A program made the position numbers and the translations under genes. Below, in pieces: positions 38,191-49,514 of a stretch of 64,000 nt of DNA. Below the pieces are notes generated by a model. It did no database searches. It had not been told where the DNA came from and saw only the letters and a list, made by a program, of their open reading frames with translations. Source of the DNA: Congeria kusceri (lineage: Eukaryota; Mollusca; Bivalvia; Myida; Dreissenidae); contig CM051034.1 in assembly GCA_027627225.1 (NCBI GenBank), positions 43,660,548-43,724,547 on the forward strand, given 5' to 3'. Each line of letters opens with the position of its first letter. Position 1 is the stretch's first letter.

Positions 38191-40812
38191 TTACCAAGTG
38201 ATATAGACATTGCTATAATTCAAGTACGAAAGGGTAAAGCCGATGCACCCGATATATTTATAATTGCTGGTTAAGCCGATGGCCTGCTCTCCGATGTTAA
38301 AGTTACACTCTGTTTGTGGTTGGCTTTGTTTTCGGAAGTGTACAATGCTAGTTTTGGAAGCGTTAATTTTCATGCGCCACCTTTTACACCATGTGTCGAC
38401 GATATCCAGCATTTTTTGCAGATTTTGTTCGTTTTCGCTCAAAATTACAATGTCGTACGCGTAAATAAGAATGCAGACATTTTCACCGTTAATCAGTATT
38501 CCACAGTTCATTTCCTTTATTTCATGTGCTAAGTCATTGATATAAAGTCCGAATAATGTCGGTGAACTGATATTTCCCTGCTCTACAGAGCATTCGATGT
38601 CAAAATAGTCGGTAAAATTATTGTTAATATTTACCCTCGCTCGTGAAGAACTATAAAGGTGACGCAATATGTGATAGAATTTTCCGTTGACGCCTATTGC
38701 TAATAATTTTGCTAACAAACAGTCCCTGTCCACCCTATCGAACGCTTTCATCATGTCAATAAAACATGCGTATGTTGGTAGTCCCTTTGACTTCCGGTTT
38801 CGGATGATCGAGCACAACGTAAATAGGTGGTCGGTGCAAGATCTAAGTTTCCGAAATCCATTTTGTTCATCGACGATTATTTCGTTCATGTCAAGGTATT
38901 TTGTTAGGCGGTTGTTCAATACACTCGCGAAGACTTTGCTCATTGCCGGAAGTAAGCTTATTCCGCGATAATTAAGCGGTATGCGCGGGTCGCTGGTGCT
39001 GTTCTTTGGGAGTGGCTTGATTATTGAGGTAGACCACATAGAGGGTGTAATACCGGAACTAAAACATTTATTAAACAGTTCGTGCAACAGGTGGTGGGAA
39101 CTTTCATTTTTAAAGGCTTCATATGGTAGAAAGTCCTCGCCACATGCTTTACCGTTTTTGCAGTTCGAGAGAGCGTTTTTGATCTCAGCAACGGTTATAG
39201 GTGAGTTGAGCGTAGGGTTCACGTTGACGTCATCTTCACTGTGGGCCTCTTGGAACTGTCCTTCAAGCTCCATCTTAAAACGTTTCACTTCCTGGTAAAA
39301 TTGTTCGTCAAAATTAGCGCCTTCACACGCTTTCGCTTTGTCAAAAAGTTGTTGGAATTCACTTTCCCAAATTTTGAGGACGCTTGTCTTGTCGGTTACT
39401 ATGTTGCCGTCTTTGTCGATTGTTTCAATCGGTATGTGTGCGTCTCGTTTCGGACCTAGCGACTTTATATGGCGCCAAAATTCCTTAGGGTTTTCCGTAC
39501 AGATATCTTCAAGTTCGATTTGTTTATTTCTCTCATACTGCCGTTTACATCGTTTAATCTCTCTATCAAATAGGCGTTGTTTTAATGTGTATATACGTCT
39601 CAGGTCAAGCTTGTTGCGTTTACTACTATTACATTTTAAGAATGCCTTTTCGCTTTCACATACATCTTTAAAAAGAGCATCTAGGTTACTGTTCCACCAT
39701 GGCTTCGACTTGTGACGGAAGTTCCGTTTTACTACTTGGGAGATGTCTCTGTGTTCAACCTTTTCAATAAGTTCTTCATAGTATAAATTGCACACGTCTC
39801 TATATAGCATGTCGATGTCACTCTGGTGCAAATTACAATTTTGTATGTTATCAATTATGTCTATTAATTTGTTGTTGTCAATGAGACTCGCCGGCATTGA
39901 ACCATAATTAAACCGCTTCCCGTTCATAGGATGACTGTTATCGGCGTGCGTTCTTTGGTCACTCTCGGTTGTATTTAGCAAAGTTTTGATTGATACCGTA
40001 CAATATAACACAGAATGGTCAGGCATTGCACAGTCCGGTTTAATGTGGTACTGATCACAAATCTCTTTAACGGTATGCACTTCAAATCTGTTAAAAAGAT
40101 CGACGTTCGGGGTGAATATGTAGTCCACCACGGCTTTACCTTTAGTGGAAATAGAGGTAAAGTTGTCATGTTCCGGTGTAATTCGTCCATTTAAAACACA
40201 ACATTTTGACTCTCTCAGGAACTCTAAAAACGATTCGCCGTGTCTATTTTTTGTGAAGTCAATTATATTCCTGGCTTTCACGGTATCTATATTTATTATG
40301 GTGTCATTTGAGTCTGCTATTCGGCTATTAACATCCCCAGAAAACACTAAGCAGTCTGCATTTGAGGTCAGGTAGACAATACCCATCAGATGATCGAAGA
40401 ATTCGTCCACGTGTTGGCCTCGTTCAGATCCTTCCGGAGGTAAATAACACACAGTTACAACAATTTCAAAGGACGACAATTTGTTAATAAGTTTTAGGCT
40501 TAGGATGCCTTCGAATGTTTTGCTTGCACATGTCACATAGAAATTTTGTTCAATACTGTCTTTAACAAGGATTGCCACACCACCTGATCCACACGTTGCA
40601 GTTTTCTTAAGCTGTTCCCTGTTAAATAAATAGGTCGTATAGTTTTCTATTGAAATGGTATCTGTTGATCTTAATTTCGTTTCAGTTAGGCAAATTATAT
40701 CTGCGTTTAATTTGCACAATATATCCTTCCTAGGTATGTAATTATTCTGTGTCCATCCGTTAATATTCCATGTCAGAATGTTAATAGAGTCGGCACATGG
40801 CCGGGCGTCCTC
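38191..40812 (-). pseudogene. LINE ORF2: apurinic endonuclease and reverse transcriptase, 3'-truncated and inactive
   Basis: Reading on the minus strand from just after the ORF1 stop, the frame is open for about 870 codons. The endonuclease comes first: TWNINGWTQNN and ICLTETKL carry the catalytic Asn and Glu, and FSGDVNSR follows. The RT comes next, with FIDMMKAFDRVD (motif A), VEQGNISSPTLF (motif B) and YAYDIVILS (motif C). Motif C should be YADD; its first Asp is Tyr (codon at 38457-38455), so the polymerase is predicted dead. The thumb begins (WCKRWRMKINASKT), but after NYKYIGC the sequence turns into unrelated flank and stops, so the C-terminal part and the 3' UTR are missing. No AUG precedes the endonuclease motifs. 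Confidence 0.9.
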
Positions 40813-41950
40813 CTATTTTTGCGACCCCCCGACAGCCCCGGGGCTATCTGGAATCGGACCCCGATAGCGCTCCCCTGCGATGAAAAGTGCTCCGTTCCTA
40901 AATCGCACTGCTTTCTTTTCTCGCACGGCTTTTTCTATCACAGGTTTCAATTTTTGCTTGAGTTCTCTGTCGTTTTCGGTGAGGTCATCTGTTATGTAAT
41001 AACTCTTTTTGTCTAATGATGCCTTTTTGGAGTTGAAGATAGACAGTTTGTCGTTAAACGATCGCACTTTAAACACAATCTGCCTCATTTTCCCGGCTTG
41101 TTTTTTGCCAGCTCTGTATGCATTTTCCACGTGTATATCGGGTCTTTTAAAATCCTTTTCAAGTACAGTTTTAACTATTTTCAGTGTTTCTTCTGGATTT
41201 TCATTATCACGTTCATGGTATCCAACGAGCCTAAGATTGTTTTTGATAGCAAGTCGTTCAAAATCCGCTTGTCTTTTTTGAAGTTCGGATATGACCTGAT
41301 TGGCATCTGCCAGCGATTTCTGCACGGATTGACACTGAATGCTGAGTTTCGAATTCTCTTTCTTAATGTCCTGTATATCTTTGTGGGCGAATTCTATAGA
41401 CTCGCTGTGTTCTAAGCACACATTCTCAGTATGCACTATCCGCGTTTCATATTCGTATAGACGTTTTGTTATTAGAGTTTGGTTTTCGAGAACATTTGAG
41501 ATGGACGTCCTAAGGAAACTAAATTGTTCTCGTACAAATGTTTCGAACCCTTCTTCTCCTGAAGTTGTATCCGTTGTACCCGGGTTAAAATCTGACATGA
41601 CTGCTGGTCCAGGAGTTACTTCCCTAGGATCAAACACTGGAAGAGTGTTATCACTATCAACAGAGTATAGCACCGAGTTTGTTTGTGATAAAATGTCACT
41701 TATGTCAATGTTTTCATGTCCATTCGATCCTTGACGCTGTTGCTTTAAGTCTTTTTCGTTCAAATCCGTATTACTACTTATTTTACGTTTATCACATTTA
41801 TAACGGTTTTTCTCCATGTGTGCAATGGTTCGTGATTAATCCCATCGATTCCTTTCACCAGCGTCAACGATTAGACTGCGTCGCACTCGCACTCAAGCGT
41901 GACGGACCCCGGAGAAATACCAACGTGAGAACTTGTCACTGAATGTCACA
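38240..41950 (-). mobile_element. APE-class LINE retrotransposon, 5' complete, 3' truncated
   Basis: Order on the minus strand: about 130 nt of GC-richer 5' UTR (41950-41818), ORF1, a single in-frame TAG, then ORF2. The 3' boundary is near 38240 where RT homology ends. The layout is of a non-LTR element with RRM-type ORF1 and APE endonuclease; I leave the clade open. Borders are approximate because no target-site duplication was identified. Confidence 0.8.
40813..41817 (-). CDS. LINE ORF1 protein, coiled coil plus RNA-binding domain
   Basis: 334 aa from ATG at 41817. The N-terminal 90 residues are polar and probably disordered. Residues about 95-195 have heptad-like Leu/Ile spacing and are predicted coiled coil. 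Then an RRM-like section (RLAIKNNLRLVGYHER) and a basic C-terminal domain (KKSYYITDDLTENDRELKQK, FRNGALFIAGERY) resemble L1-type ORF1 proteins, RNA chaperones that trimerise and coat LINE RNA. The stop is TAG at 40815-40813; the next codons stay open in the same frame into ORF2. No disruption is seen inside ORF1. Confidence 0.85.
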   Translation of the reverse strand: MEKNRYKCDKRKISSNTDLNEKDLKQQRQGSNGHENIDISDILSQTNSVLYSVDSDNTLPVFDPREVTPGPAVMSDFNPGTTDTTSGEEGFETFVREQFSFLRTSISNVLENQTLITKRLYEYETRIVHTENVCLEHSESIEFAHKDIQDIKKENSKLSIQCQSVQKSLADANQVISELQKRQADFERLAIKNNLRLVGYHERDNENPEETLKIVKTVLEKDFKRPDIHVENAYRAGKKQAGKMRQIVFKVRSFNDKLSIFNSKKASLDKKSYYITDDLTENDRELKQKLKPVIEKAVREKKAVRFRNGALFIAGERYRGPIPDSPGAVGGSQK

Positions 41951-42184
41951 GTTTTTCAACTTTAAGTTCTTCTCAAACACAAAGAATTTTTTTTTTTTAA
42001 ATATGCAGTATTCAAATCAATTTTACTGTTTTATTTTATAAACAGAATGTATCTGTATAGATAAAGACTCACGCGCGTAACAAATATATCCAATTATATT
42101 CCATATACACTTCACCAATTTCACTTTATTCCATTTTTAAATCCAAAATTATTTTACATTTATGTTGTAACTTTGATAGTTACA

Positions 42185-42445
42185 TTTTAACAGGATACTC
42201 GCTTGTTTTTCGATAGCCAAAGAACAAAATTATCGTTGTTAAACAACCCAATAAACAATGCAAAAACACGTCCCGATTCTGAGCGCAGCATAATAAAATA
42301 TAGTTCTCATTACAGTTGCAAAAATATGTGTCAGTTCATGTTAGAATCGAAATAATTTTCGCATTATCGTTGTTTATTGGCCAATGCAGAACTCCAAACA
42401 TTTAGTTTTTTCGTCGATAAACAACGATTAATCAAAAAATATTTC
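42185..42445 (-). repeat. Palindromic TTGTTTATTGGCC repeat family, reverse copy
   Basis: Read on the minus strand the blocks follow the order of 12985-13300: ATCGTTGTTTATCGACG, second dyad CATTGGCCAATAAACAACG, ATGCGAAAATTATTTCGATT, CTAACATGAACTGACAC, ATTATCGTTGTTAAAC-type end and GAGTATCCTG. It lies just beyond the 5' end of the LINE. Confidence 0.7.
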
Positions 42446-42449
42446 TTAA

Positions 42450-43269
42450 TTAAATGGGTTGTAATGCCAAGAACATGTTTGCATAATACTTGTTTTTACA
42501 AACAATAATTATTGTTTTGTGCAAACAAAATGAGTAGGATCACAAGAAGACAATTTGTGTTTATAAGATACAACTGTATGCAATTAGCTAATCCTTAGTG
42601 TCCATATTTATGCTCGATGAAGATAGACAACTACCATGCAAAGTCGTATTAGGTAAATATCAGTGTTCTCCCTTGGAGAGATGCGTACCAAAATTATAAT
42701 GGTCTAATAACCCCAAAACGAAAGTCACATCCTCAGGGTTACAGGCTATTAGTTAGATATTAATCAAATGTGGTTGAGTGCAGGATGCATAGAATTTGTA
42801 AAATACAGTTTAAATGATATGTTTTGGTATCATTTTAAAGGTACACATGTAAGCAATAAAAAAGCCTGTTTTTTGCACTACTTTGTCCAGTGGTTCCCAG
42901 CTTCACAACTTTTGGCCCATGTATTAATGCGCAAAATGGCAGCCTCCATGACTGTCAAAACCGGTGTGTTTTTGTAAAGTAAATATTTTGAGTTACAACA
43001 CATATAATTTTTTGACATGCTTTTTTTTCAAAAGGTAATGACCTTATCTTTCCAACAATGTATGGTGATATATTGGAAAGTAGCTTGGTTATGGAGAAAA
43101 TTGAGATCAGACATGGATTATTGTATATGTAACAAAGAAGGGATTTATTTGCGCATGCGTAACCTAATGTTCTTACCTGTCCATTACTACTAATGGTTTC
43201 AGCGTTAACGTTATAAATGAACACTGGATCAACTAATTTGCCTTTAATAATACATGGGGTTATACATTT
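42450..43269. other. AT-rich intergenic stretch
   Basis: Small ORFs on both strands (42768-42977 + and 43323-42955 -) have no recognised domain. No structural repeat seen. Confidence 0.4.
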
Positions 43270-43373
43270 GAGCTGCGATTGGTCACTCATTTGCACTACT
43301 GTAGCTGAGCTGCGATTGGTCACTCATTTGCACTACTGTAGCTGAGCTGCGATTGGTCACTCATTTGCACTAC
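43270..43373. repeat. 37-bp minisatellite, 2.8 units
   Basis: GAGCTGCGATTGGTCACTCA starts at 43270, 43307 and 43344, exactly 37 bp apart. Each unit contains ATTGG, an inverted CCAAT box. Units are nearly identical, so the expansion is recent. Confidence 0.9.
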
Positions 43374-43713
43374 TATTGGATTACTGCTTAAACGGACTGT
43401 CAACGGGTCTCAAGGAGGAACTTTTTTTCAAAAATAATCGCAAATGATGATATTAATGATGGCATATAATAACGGTTAAAATAAGGCATATATAATGAGA
43501 AAAGAGTTTTCGCATTCTGAGATTAAAATCAATTTATACTCAGCATGTTTTATTTAATATCGCACTATTTATTATATTATTTATAGTTTTATCTTTTATT
43601 CAAGGAAAATGTCTTAACAAAGCGCAGTGCTATGAGTCTTATGCCATTTATCGTACAATACAAAACCAATCTTTTGGTTGACATAGTGCCTTTAACGTCT
43701 TTTTGTCTAAAAA

Positions 43714-44348
43714 CTACTGTCGCGTTATCATTATTGTACTATCGCGTTATGACCATCGAACTGTCGCGTTATCATCATCGTACTGTCGCGTTATCATCAT
43801 CGTACTGTCACGTTATCACCATCGTACTGTCGCGTTATCATCATCGTACTGTCGCGTTATCATCATCGTACTGTCGCGTTATCACCATCGTACTGTATCG
43901 TTATCACCCTCGTACTGTCGCGTTATCACCATTATACGGTCGTGTTATCATCATCGTACTGTCGCGTTATCATTATCGTACTGTCGTGTAGTAATCATCG
44001 TATTGTCGCGTTGTAATCATCGTACTGTCGCGTTATCATCATCGTACTGGCGCGTTATCATCATCGTACTGTCGCGTTCTCATCATCGTACTGTCGCGTT
44101 ATCATTATCGTACTGTCGTGTAGTAATCATCGTACTGTCGCGTTCTCATCATCGTACTGGCGCGTTATCATTATCGTACTGTCGCGTTGTAATCATCGTA
44201 CTGTCGCGTTATCAATATCGTACTGTCGCGTTATCATCATCGTACTGTCGCGTTTTCATTATCGTACTGTCGCATTATAATCATTGTACTGTCGAGTTTT
44301 CATTATCGTAGTATCATGATACCGCGTTTTTATCATCGTTCTATCGAA
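43714..44348 (+). repeat. 22-bp tandem array, copy 3 (single orientation)
   Basis: About 28 units of GTACTGTCGCGTTATCATCATC with T/C variants. Unlike copies 1 and 2 there is no orientation switch and no GGAATCCC-type terminus, but the right edge keeps the GTAGTATCATGATACCGCG variant seen at the ends of the others. Overlapping 119- and 202-codon frames are products of a 22-bp unit without in-frame stops. Confidence 0.9.
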
Positions 44349-44349
44349 C

Positions 44350-44800
44350 AGCAGAAAAAATTAAGAAGTCGATAAAACAAATATTTTCCAAATTCATTTA
44401 TTCTTCTTTTATTCTTTATGAACATACCAAATGTATATGAGTATATGATAAAGCATTATTACTAAGGTACATCACATACATGCATGTACAACCAACGACC
44501 AGCTGCCTGTTCAAGTCACACTGCATTAACTGACCACCCGTGTTAAGAGACCACTTTTAAGAATCACCACGGTTGGTCTTGTAAGCCAGGTTAGACTATG
44601 CTTTGCACATGAAATGCATCACTGAATATAAATATGCATTGTTTCAATGAGATATATTGTTTCAATAAAAAAAACTCCTATAATATTTTTGTCCGAGTAT
44701 GTTTTTATAACAACTAAATGTTCATAACTTCATGTAAAACCAGTGTTCATTCACATATTTTAAATGAAACAAATAACAAGAACAATAGTTCCATTTAAGC
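44350..44800. other. AT-rich intergenic stretch, nothing recognised
   Basis: No exon, repeat or TIR structure was recognised. Confidence 0.4.
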
Positions 44801-44862
44801 CAGACTGAAATGAGCATCAGAGTTATCATCCATATTTCCCACTCGCTCACCGAAAAGCCTGA
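44801..44862 (-). other. Possible terminal exon of an unidentified gene
   Basis: On the minus strand an acceptor TTTATTTATTTCAG is followed by a short frame LFGERVGNMDDNSDAHFSLA and TAA. The polar, well-mixed composition looks like a protein C-terminus. No preceding exon was confirmed; the ATG frame 45077-44847 upstream is not convincing. May belong to a transposon. Confidence 0.2.
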
Positions 44863-45914
44863 AATAAATAAAGAACATTTAATTGTTGACTTTGCTGTAA
44901 GATCTCCATGTTGATTGTCATGGAAAGCTCAGTTGCTCTAGGACTGAATAAATAGGTCTGCAATTTTATATGAGCGCGAATGAAGTATAATACTAGTTTA
45001 ACTTGAGATTTAAACATTCTTAAGGGCGTACACACATTCGGACGTACTGACAAACACGGGCGATTCATATAAAGCAAAATAAATGTTTAATAAATATCGA
45101 TATGTCACCATGAATTGACACCGTAGAATTAGATTATGATTTATTACGCATAAATAATACATGCACATGTAAACTAAATAATATTAACTCACAATTATAT
45201 AATAATTATCAAGGAAGATCGAACATTTGTTAAATTTGTGTCGATCACTAATCGCAACTACGGTAAGCGTACAGAATTTTATTTCGATCGCGGAACTAAT
45301 GATTGCGTACAGTCGCAACTAGGCGTACACTCAATACATAAACATTGACAGAATACAACGGTAAATATCTTGGATATTACAAAGATAATCCGTTATCAAG
45401 TAATGTCTATAGTTTAATAAGTGTTTATAGGTGTTAAGCAACACACAGATTTACACATTTACGCGAAATCCAAAGAATTACATGGAAATTAATTCAAAAT
45501 CTTTTGATCGTTTCAACATATTTGCAGTGATCAACTACCGATTTCTCACGAAAACACTATGTCCACACAAATCCAAAAGTATATGTGTGACAAATAGGAC
45601 AATAATTAACATAAACGTTTAAATCGTATTCAATTCAGTCCTAAAGTAAAAGATAATATCAAAAATTGTGTCACTTACTGCGTTTCTTGCTGTTTGCAAC
45701 TAACTGATCATCACTGTACGCTTATGCACTGTGTTAATATCCAACCAAATGTCCCCCGCGGGTAGTCTCAAATGAATAAATACTCAAGTCGGCTAATTCC
45801 AAAATATACGCACTACACTGGTTAAAAAAAGGGGGTGCAATATACCAAAACTATTGAGGATAGATTTTTTATAATATTATTATTGTGGTGTCAAATCTAA
45901 TAATGATTATAGAC

Positions 45915-46077
45915 AGCTCCCATAGAATAATACCTTTATATTACAATAAAATAATACCTTTATATTACAATAAAATAATACCTTTATATTACAATAAAAT
46001 AATACCTTTATATTACAATAAAATAATACCTTTATATTACAATAAAATAATACCTTTATATTACAATAACATCGCTA
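45915..46077. repeat. 24-bp minisatellite, about 6.5 units
   Basis: The unit AATAATACCTTTATATTACA plus ATAA repeats with almost no divergence. The open frame (IIPLYYNK repeated) exists because 24 is divisible by three; it has no other coding signs. Confidence 0.9.
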
Positions 46078-46154
46078 TTAAAATACAGTACATGTAATTT
46101 GTATATTATAGAGCAAAACTTTGTTATTTTGCAGGGTTGTAAAGCATATAAGTA

Positions 46155-46620
46155 AATATCGTTCCTTGAAAGCTAGAAGGGGCTATTAGCCTTCTTATGC
46201 TGTTGACGACTTATGGCTTTCTGGCTAGAAGGGGCTATTAGCCTTTTTATGCTGTTGACGACTTCTGGCTTTCTGGCTAGAAGGGGCTATTAGCCTGTTT
46301 ATGCTGTTGACGACTTCTGGCTTTCTGGCTAGAAGGGGCTATTAGCCTTTTCTATGCTGTTGACGACTTCTGGCTAGAAGGGGCTATTAGCCTTTTCTAT
46401 GCTGTTGACGACTTCTGGCTAGAAGGGGCTATTAGCCTTTTCTATGCTGTTGACGACTTCTGGCTAGAAGGGGCTATTAGCCTTTTCTATGCTGTTGACG
46501 ACTTCTGGCTTTCTGGCTAGAAGGGGCTATTAGCCTTTTCTATGCTGTTGACGACTTCTGGCTAGAAGGGGCTATTAGCCTCCTTATGCTGTTGACGACG
46601 TCTGGCTTTCAAGGGACGAT
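46155..46620. repeat. Minisatellite of hairpin units enclosed by an inverted repeat
   Basis: Nine units of about 40-51 bp each contain AGAAGGGGCTATTAGCCTT and ATGCTGTTGACGACTTCTGG; a TTTCTGGC extension makes the long variants. The block is bracketed by ATCGTTCCTTGAAAGC on the left and GCTTTCAAGGGACGAT on the right, which are inverted. Each unit can fold via GGCTATTAGCC. Confidence 0.85.
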
Positions 46621-46860
46621 ATCCAATTGAAAGAGCAAGAAACTCGACAAAGGTTTATTTGCGGCCATGTTCTTTACAACACAACGAGATATCTAGCCAG
46701 CCACAGATATTTTTATATTTTAGCACATTTGAATGTGTGTGCGGAAAGAAATGTACGAGTTAATAAATGCCCCAGTGCCGTATATTTTTCAATTATTAAC
46801 TATGTATTGATGAAATTGTTAAGAAAAATGTATATAAAAAGACAAAAATAACTTTGGGAG

Positions 46861-46970
46861 ACATTTTTCCAGTAGGATTCGAGCTCGCGCTCTTCGATGC
46901 AAACATCCCCACGCTATGCAAAAGTTTTTAATGGTGGGCGCGCCCGCGAAAGTGTCACCGGTTACCCCTT
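46861..46970 (-). other. Possible tRNA-like/B-box remnant
   Basis: On the minus strand GCGAGCTCGAATCCTACTGG resembles a T-arm with a B box (GNTCGAATCC), preceded by TTTGCATCGAAGAGC. The cloverleaf 5' half is not convincing. Probably a decayed SINE head. Confidence 0.25.
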
Positions 46971-47729
46971 TTTATATTATACAATAACATATGTTTGTCA
47001 AATGTTTATAGAAATAATACTATTGATTTCAACAATTCTTCAATATTAAATCTCTGTAAATAAACTTTTCTTTTGCAAACGTTTAATATTGTCAACCTAC
47101 GCCCATTTAAATATATTCACCCATTACAGTCGACTTTAATTACATGTTGTACGCCATTGAACGCGTTGTCGTCTGAAGCACAACGAAATTGCCCTATAGC
47201 ATGTTTACCCGTTCGTCGTCGATAAAGAGTGGTTTACTATGGATCATATCAGTTATTTCCTAATAAAGACATTCCAATAGCAAAAATGAATTAAAATCAG
47301 ACGGAGAAACATACGAATAACGAAGGAAGCTGTAAAATACCGTTTACAAATAAACACTTCGACGAATTTTGTATCGTGCATTGCTGGTGCGTAGCCTAAG
47401 TATATTTGCCAGGTCAGCCTACTACACAATCTGAACCAATCTCTTGCACTCCGATTAAATTCCATTCACCTCTGTAGTTGGCTCGAAAAGTAGTCCCACT
47501 CACGTGATTTTAGTCACATGATCATAACATTCAAAAGGCAACGCACAAAACCATCTAAAATGATTCCATTTGCGTAAATGTGCATCAATAGTCCCATTAA
47601 TAGGAATCATAATTATAATTTATTTCCCAATTTATAATAATTTAAAAACAATCAATTCTTTATTTCTATGCTTGAGGTCCTAAAAATCATCTTTAATGAT
47701 TATGTGCGTTAAATGCATTTTTTTCGTTT

Positions 47730-47992
47730 TGACAAGATTCTTGCCACTGAGCCCGTTGCAGAGGCGTATATTGAGAGCAACGACGACAACTCTGCTAGGA
47801 GATTATTTTAAACCTATTTATTTAGCTCGATTGCATCGAAAGCCTTTGGCTTATATAGACACTTCTCGAGCCCGTTACCTGGGTAGAACCAGTACTCGGT
47901 GTCTTTGGAAAGATATTGAGAACACTTCCTAAGTGGGAATCGAACCCGGGAACTCCCTATACCGGGGACACTACACCATTGCGACCTGATTG
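47730..47992 (-). mobile_element. tRNA-derived SINE, family 2
   Basis: The minus-strand head has an A-box stretch CAATGGTGTAGTGTCC and a B box GGGTTCGATTCCC. The body then contains GAGTACTGGTTCTACCCAGG and CTATATAAGCCAAAGGC, ending near CAAGATTCTTGCC. Head and body differ from family 1 except for the TACTGGT..ACCCAGG word, which both share. An ORF on the plus strand (47696-47932) is a shadow. Confidence 0.7.
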
Positions 47993-48660
47993 CAACAAAG
48001 AAACATCTCTCATAATACTAGCAGTTGCTAGGAGATTGAATCTGAACTAAGTGCTAGATTATCCCACGTGAAGATCTTAGGATGACACACTTGGCTGAAA
48101 AATCGAAACCCTTAAACTGCCCAAAACGTCTTAATATGAAGCCTCTTCTAGGTAAGGCCTCTGATAAACAAAATCTACATTAGTGTAATTGTCAAAAATA
48201 TCACAACATGTGTTCAAATGCCGTTTTGACAAAACTTCACTAGAAGATTACATCTAACATACTTTAAAAGGTATATTTTACATCCACAGCCCTGTGCCCC
48301 CTAAAGTGCTTCGTCGTAATTCTAGAAACAAAACAAATCAGTGTGGGTTATGTGCCCCGTACCCACCCGCCCAGCATCAGTGCGTATCTCAACCTCAGGC
48401 ACGCCCCTGTTATTGATAGCTTAGTTATTGTTTTTTGCTCGATCGTATATACCACATTAAACTATAACTAGTTGTTGTAACAGCGGGTACATAAAGAGTA
48501 AAATACTCGGAGTTAACCGTTCATTTGAAAACGTTGTATATACCAATTCATGTATTCAATATTCTTTTTAAACCTGTTCAGTAAATTTACTTCACTCGAA
48601 CAACTGCATAACGGCATTGAAGCGCAGCAATAAAAATCTATGATGTTTATAGCAACCACC

Positions 48661-49005
48661 CAGCCAGCAAGCATATATCGGATGGATATCGGTATATCGA
48701 TATCGCATTGACAAAACGGTCCGATATCTATCCGTTATCGCTAGCAAGCGTGTACCTACTGAAAATATCGGATAGATATCGGCCAGTTGTCGGCTGTCGA
48801 TATAATAGTTCGATATCTATCCGTTATCTATCCGATATAGTTTTTGTGAAAAATAAAAAAGTAGATGTATACATTCAGTGTATGTGATATATGTTAAACA
48901 AATCCATATATGAGTGGCATTTCTTCAATATGTGTTACGTTGTCGTCATGTTAAGTAATGATGTCGGATCGATGCAGGGCCGATATGGTTCATAGCAAGC
49001 AGTAA
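48661..49005. repeat. GATATC-rich satellite, isolated diverged block
   Basis: Begins CCAGCCAGCAAGC, followed by ATATCGGATAGATATCGG-type words up to 48842. Another short piece (ATGTCGGATCGATGCAGGGC) lies at 48961-49000 after about 115 bp of unrelated sequence. The CCAGCCAGCAAGC end is the reverse complement of GCTTGCTGGCTGG that closes the array at 54802. Confidence 0.75.
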
Positions 49006-49514
49006 TTTTTCTTTATTTTCATAAAATTATTTATGTGTATCAAGCCGGCAATACTGAAGAGTATTTTACTGAAATGAATGTGCGTTCTATGACTTCACAA
49101 ATTTTATTTGAAATAGCTTCGAAATTATTTTCGTCGAAGAAAATCGTTTTCGGTTGGCGCAAAATTCTTGTTCGTTTAAACTTGAACCGTTGATCTCCAG
49201 AAAGGAAAAGTAACATTAAAATGTTCAGTTTCCTCTTCAACGCAGAAAAAGCAACAAGAAGTAAGTACTTATGACTATTTGTAGACATCGTGCTTCTTTA
49301 TATCAGCTATTCAAAGTCCGGTAGGCGTAGAAAAATCCAGGTTATTGAAATGTAACGTATTTTCGCGAGTGTTGTTTATTATTATTACGATACTGTTTTG
49401 TCATATCTACGAATGTAAGTATTTACAGCGATATCACTTATTTTTTTAAATGTTACAGGCTCAATATACTTCAAATATTTGTATTTTAGAGGCTTACAGT
49501 TTAAATTTATTATA

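Noticed and set aside
42955..43323. 122-codon ORF on the minus strand
   Set aside because: No domain, overlaps a 37-bp minisatellite at its start, and composition is ordinary for chance frames.
43632..44311. Long overlapping ORFs (119 and 202 codons) with repeated SRYHHRTVALSS peptides
   Set aside because: They are translations of the 22-bp tandem array in different frames; three units make a 22-codon cycle without stops.
45885..46097. 70-codon ORF of IIPLYYNK repeats
   Set aside because: Product of a 24-bp minisatellite whose period is a multiple of three.
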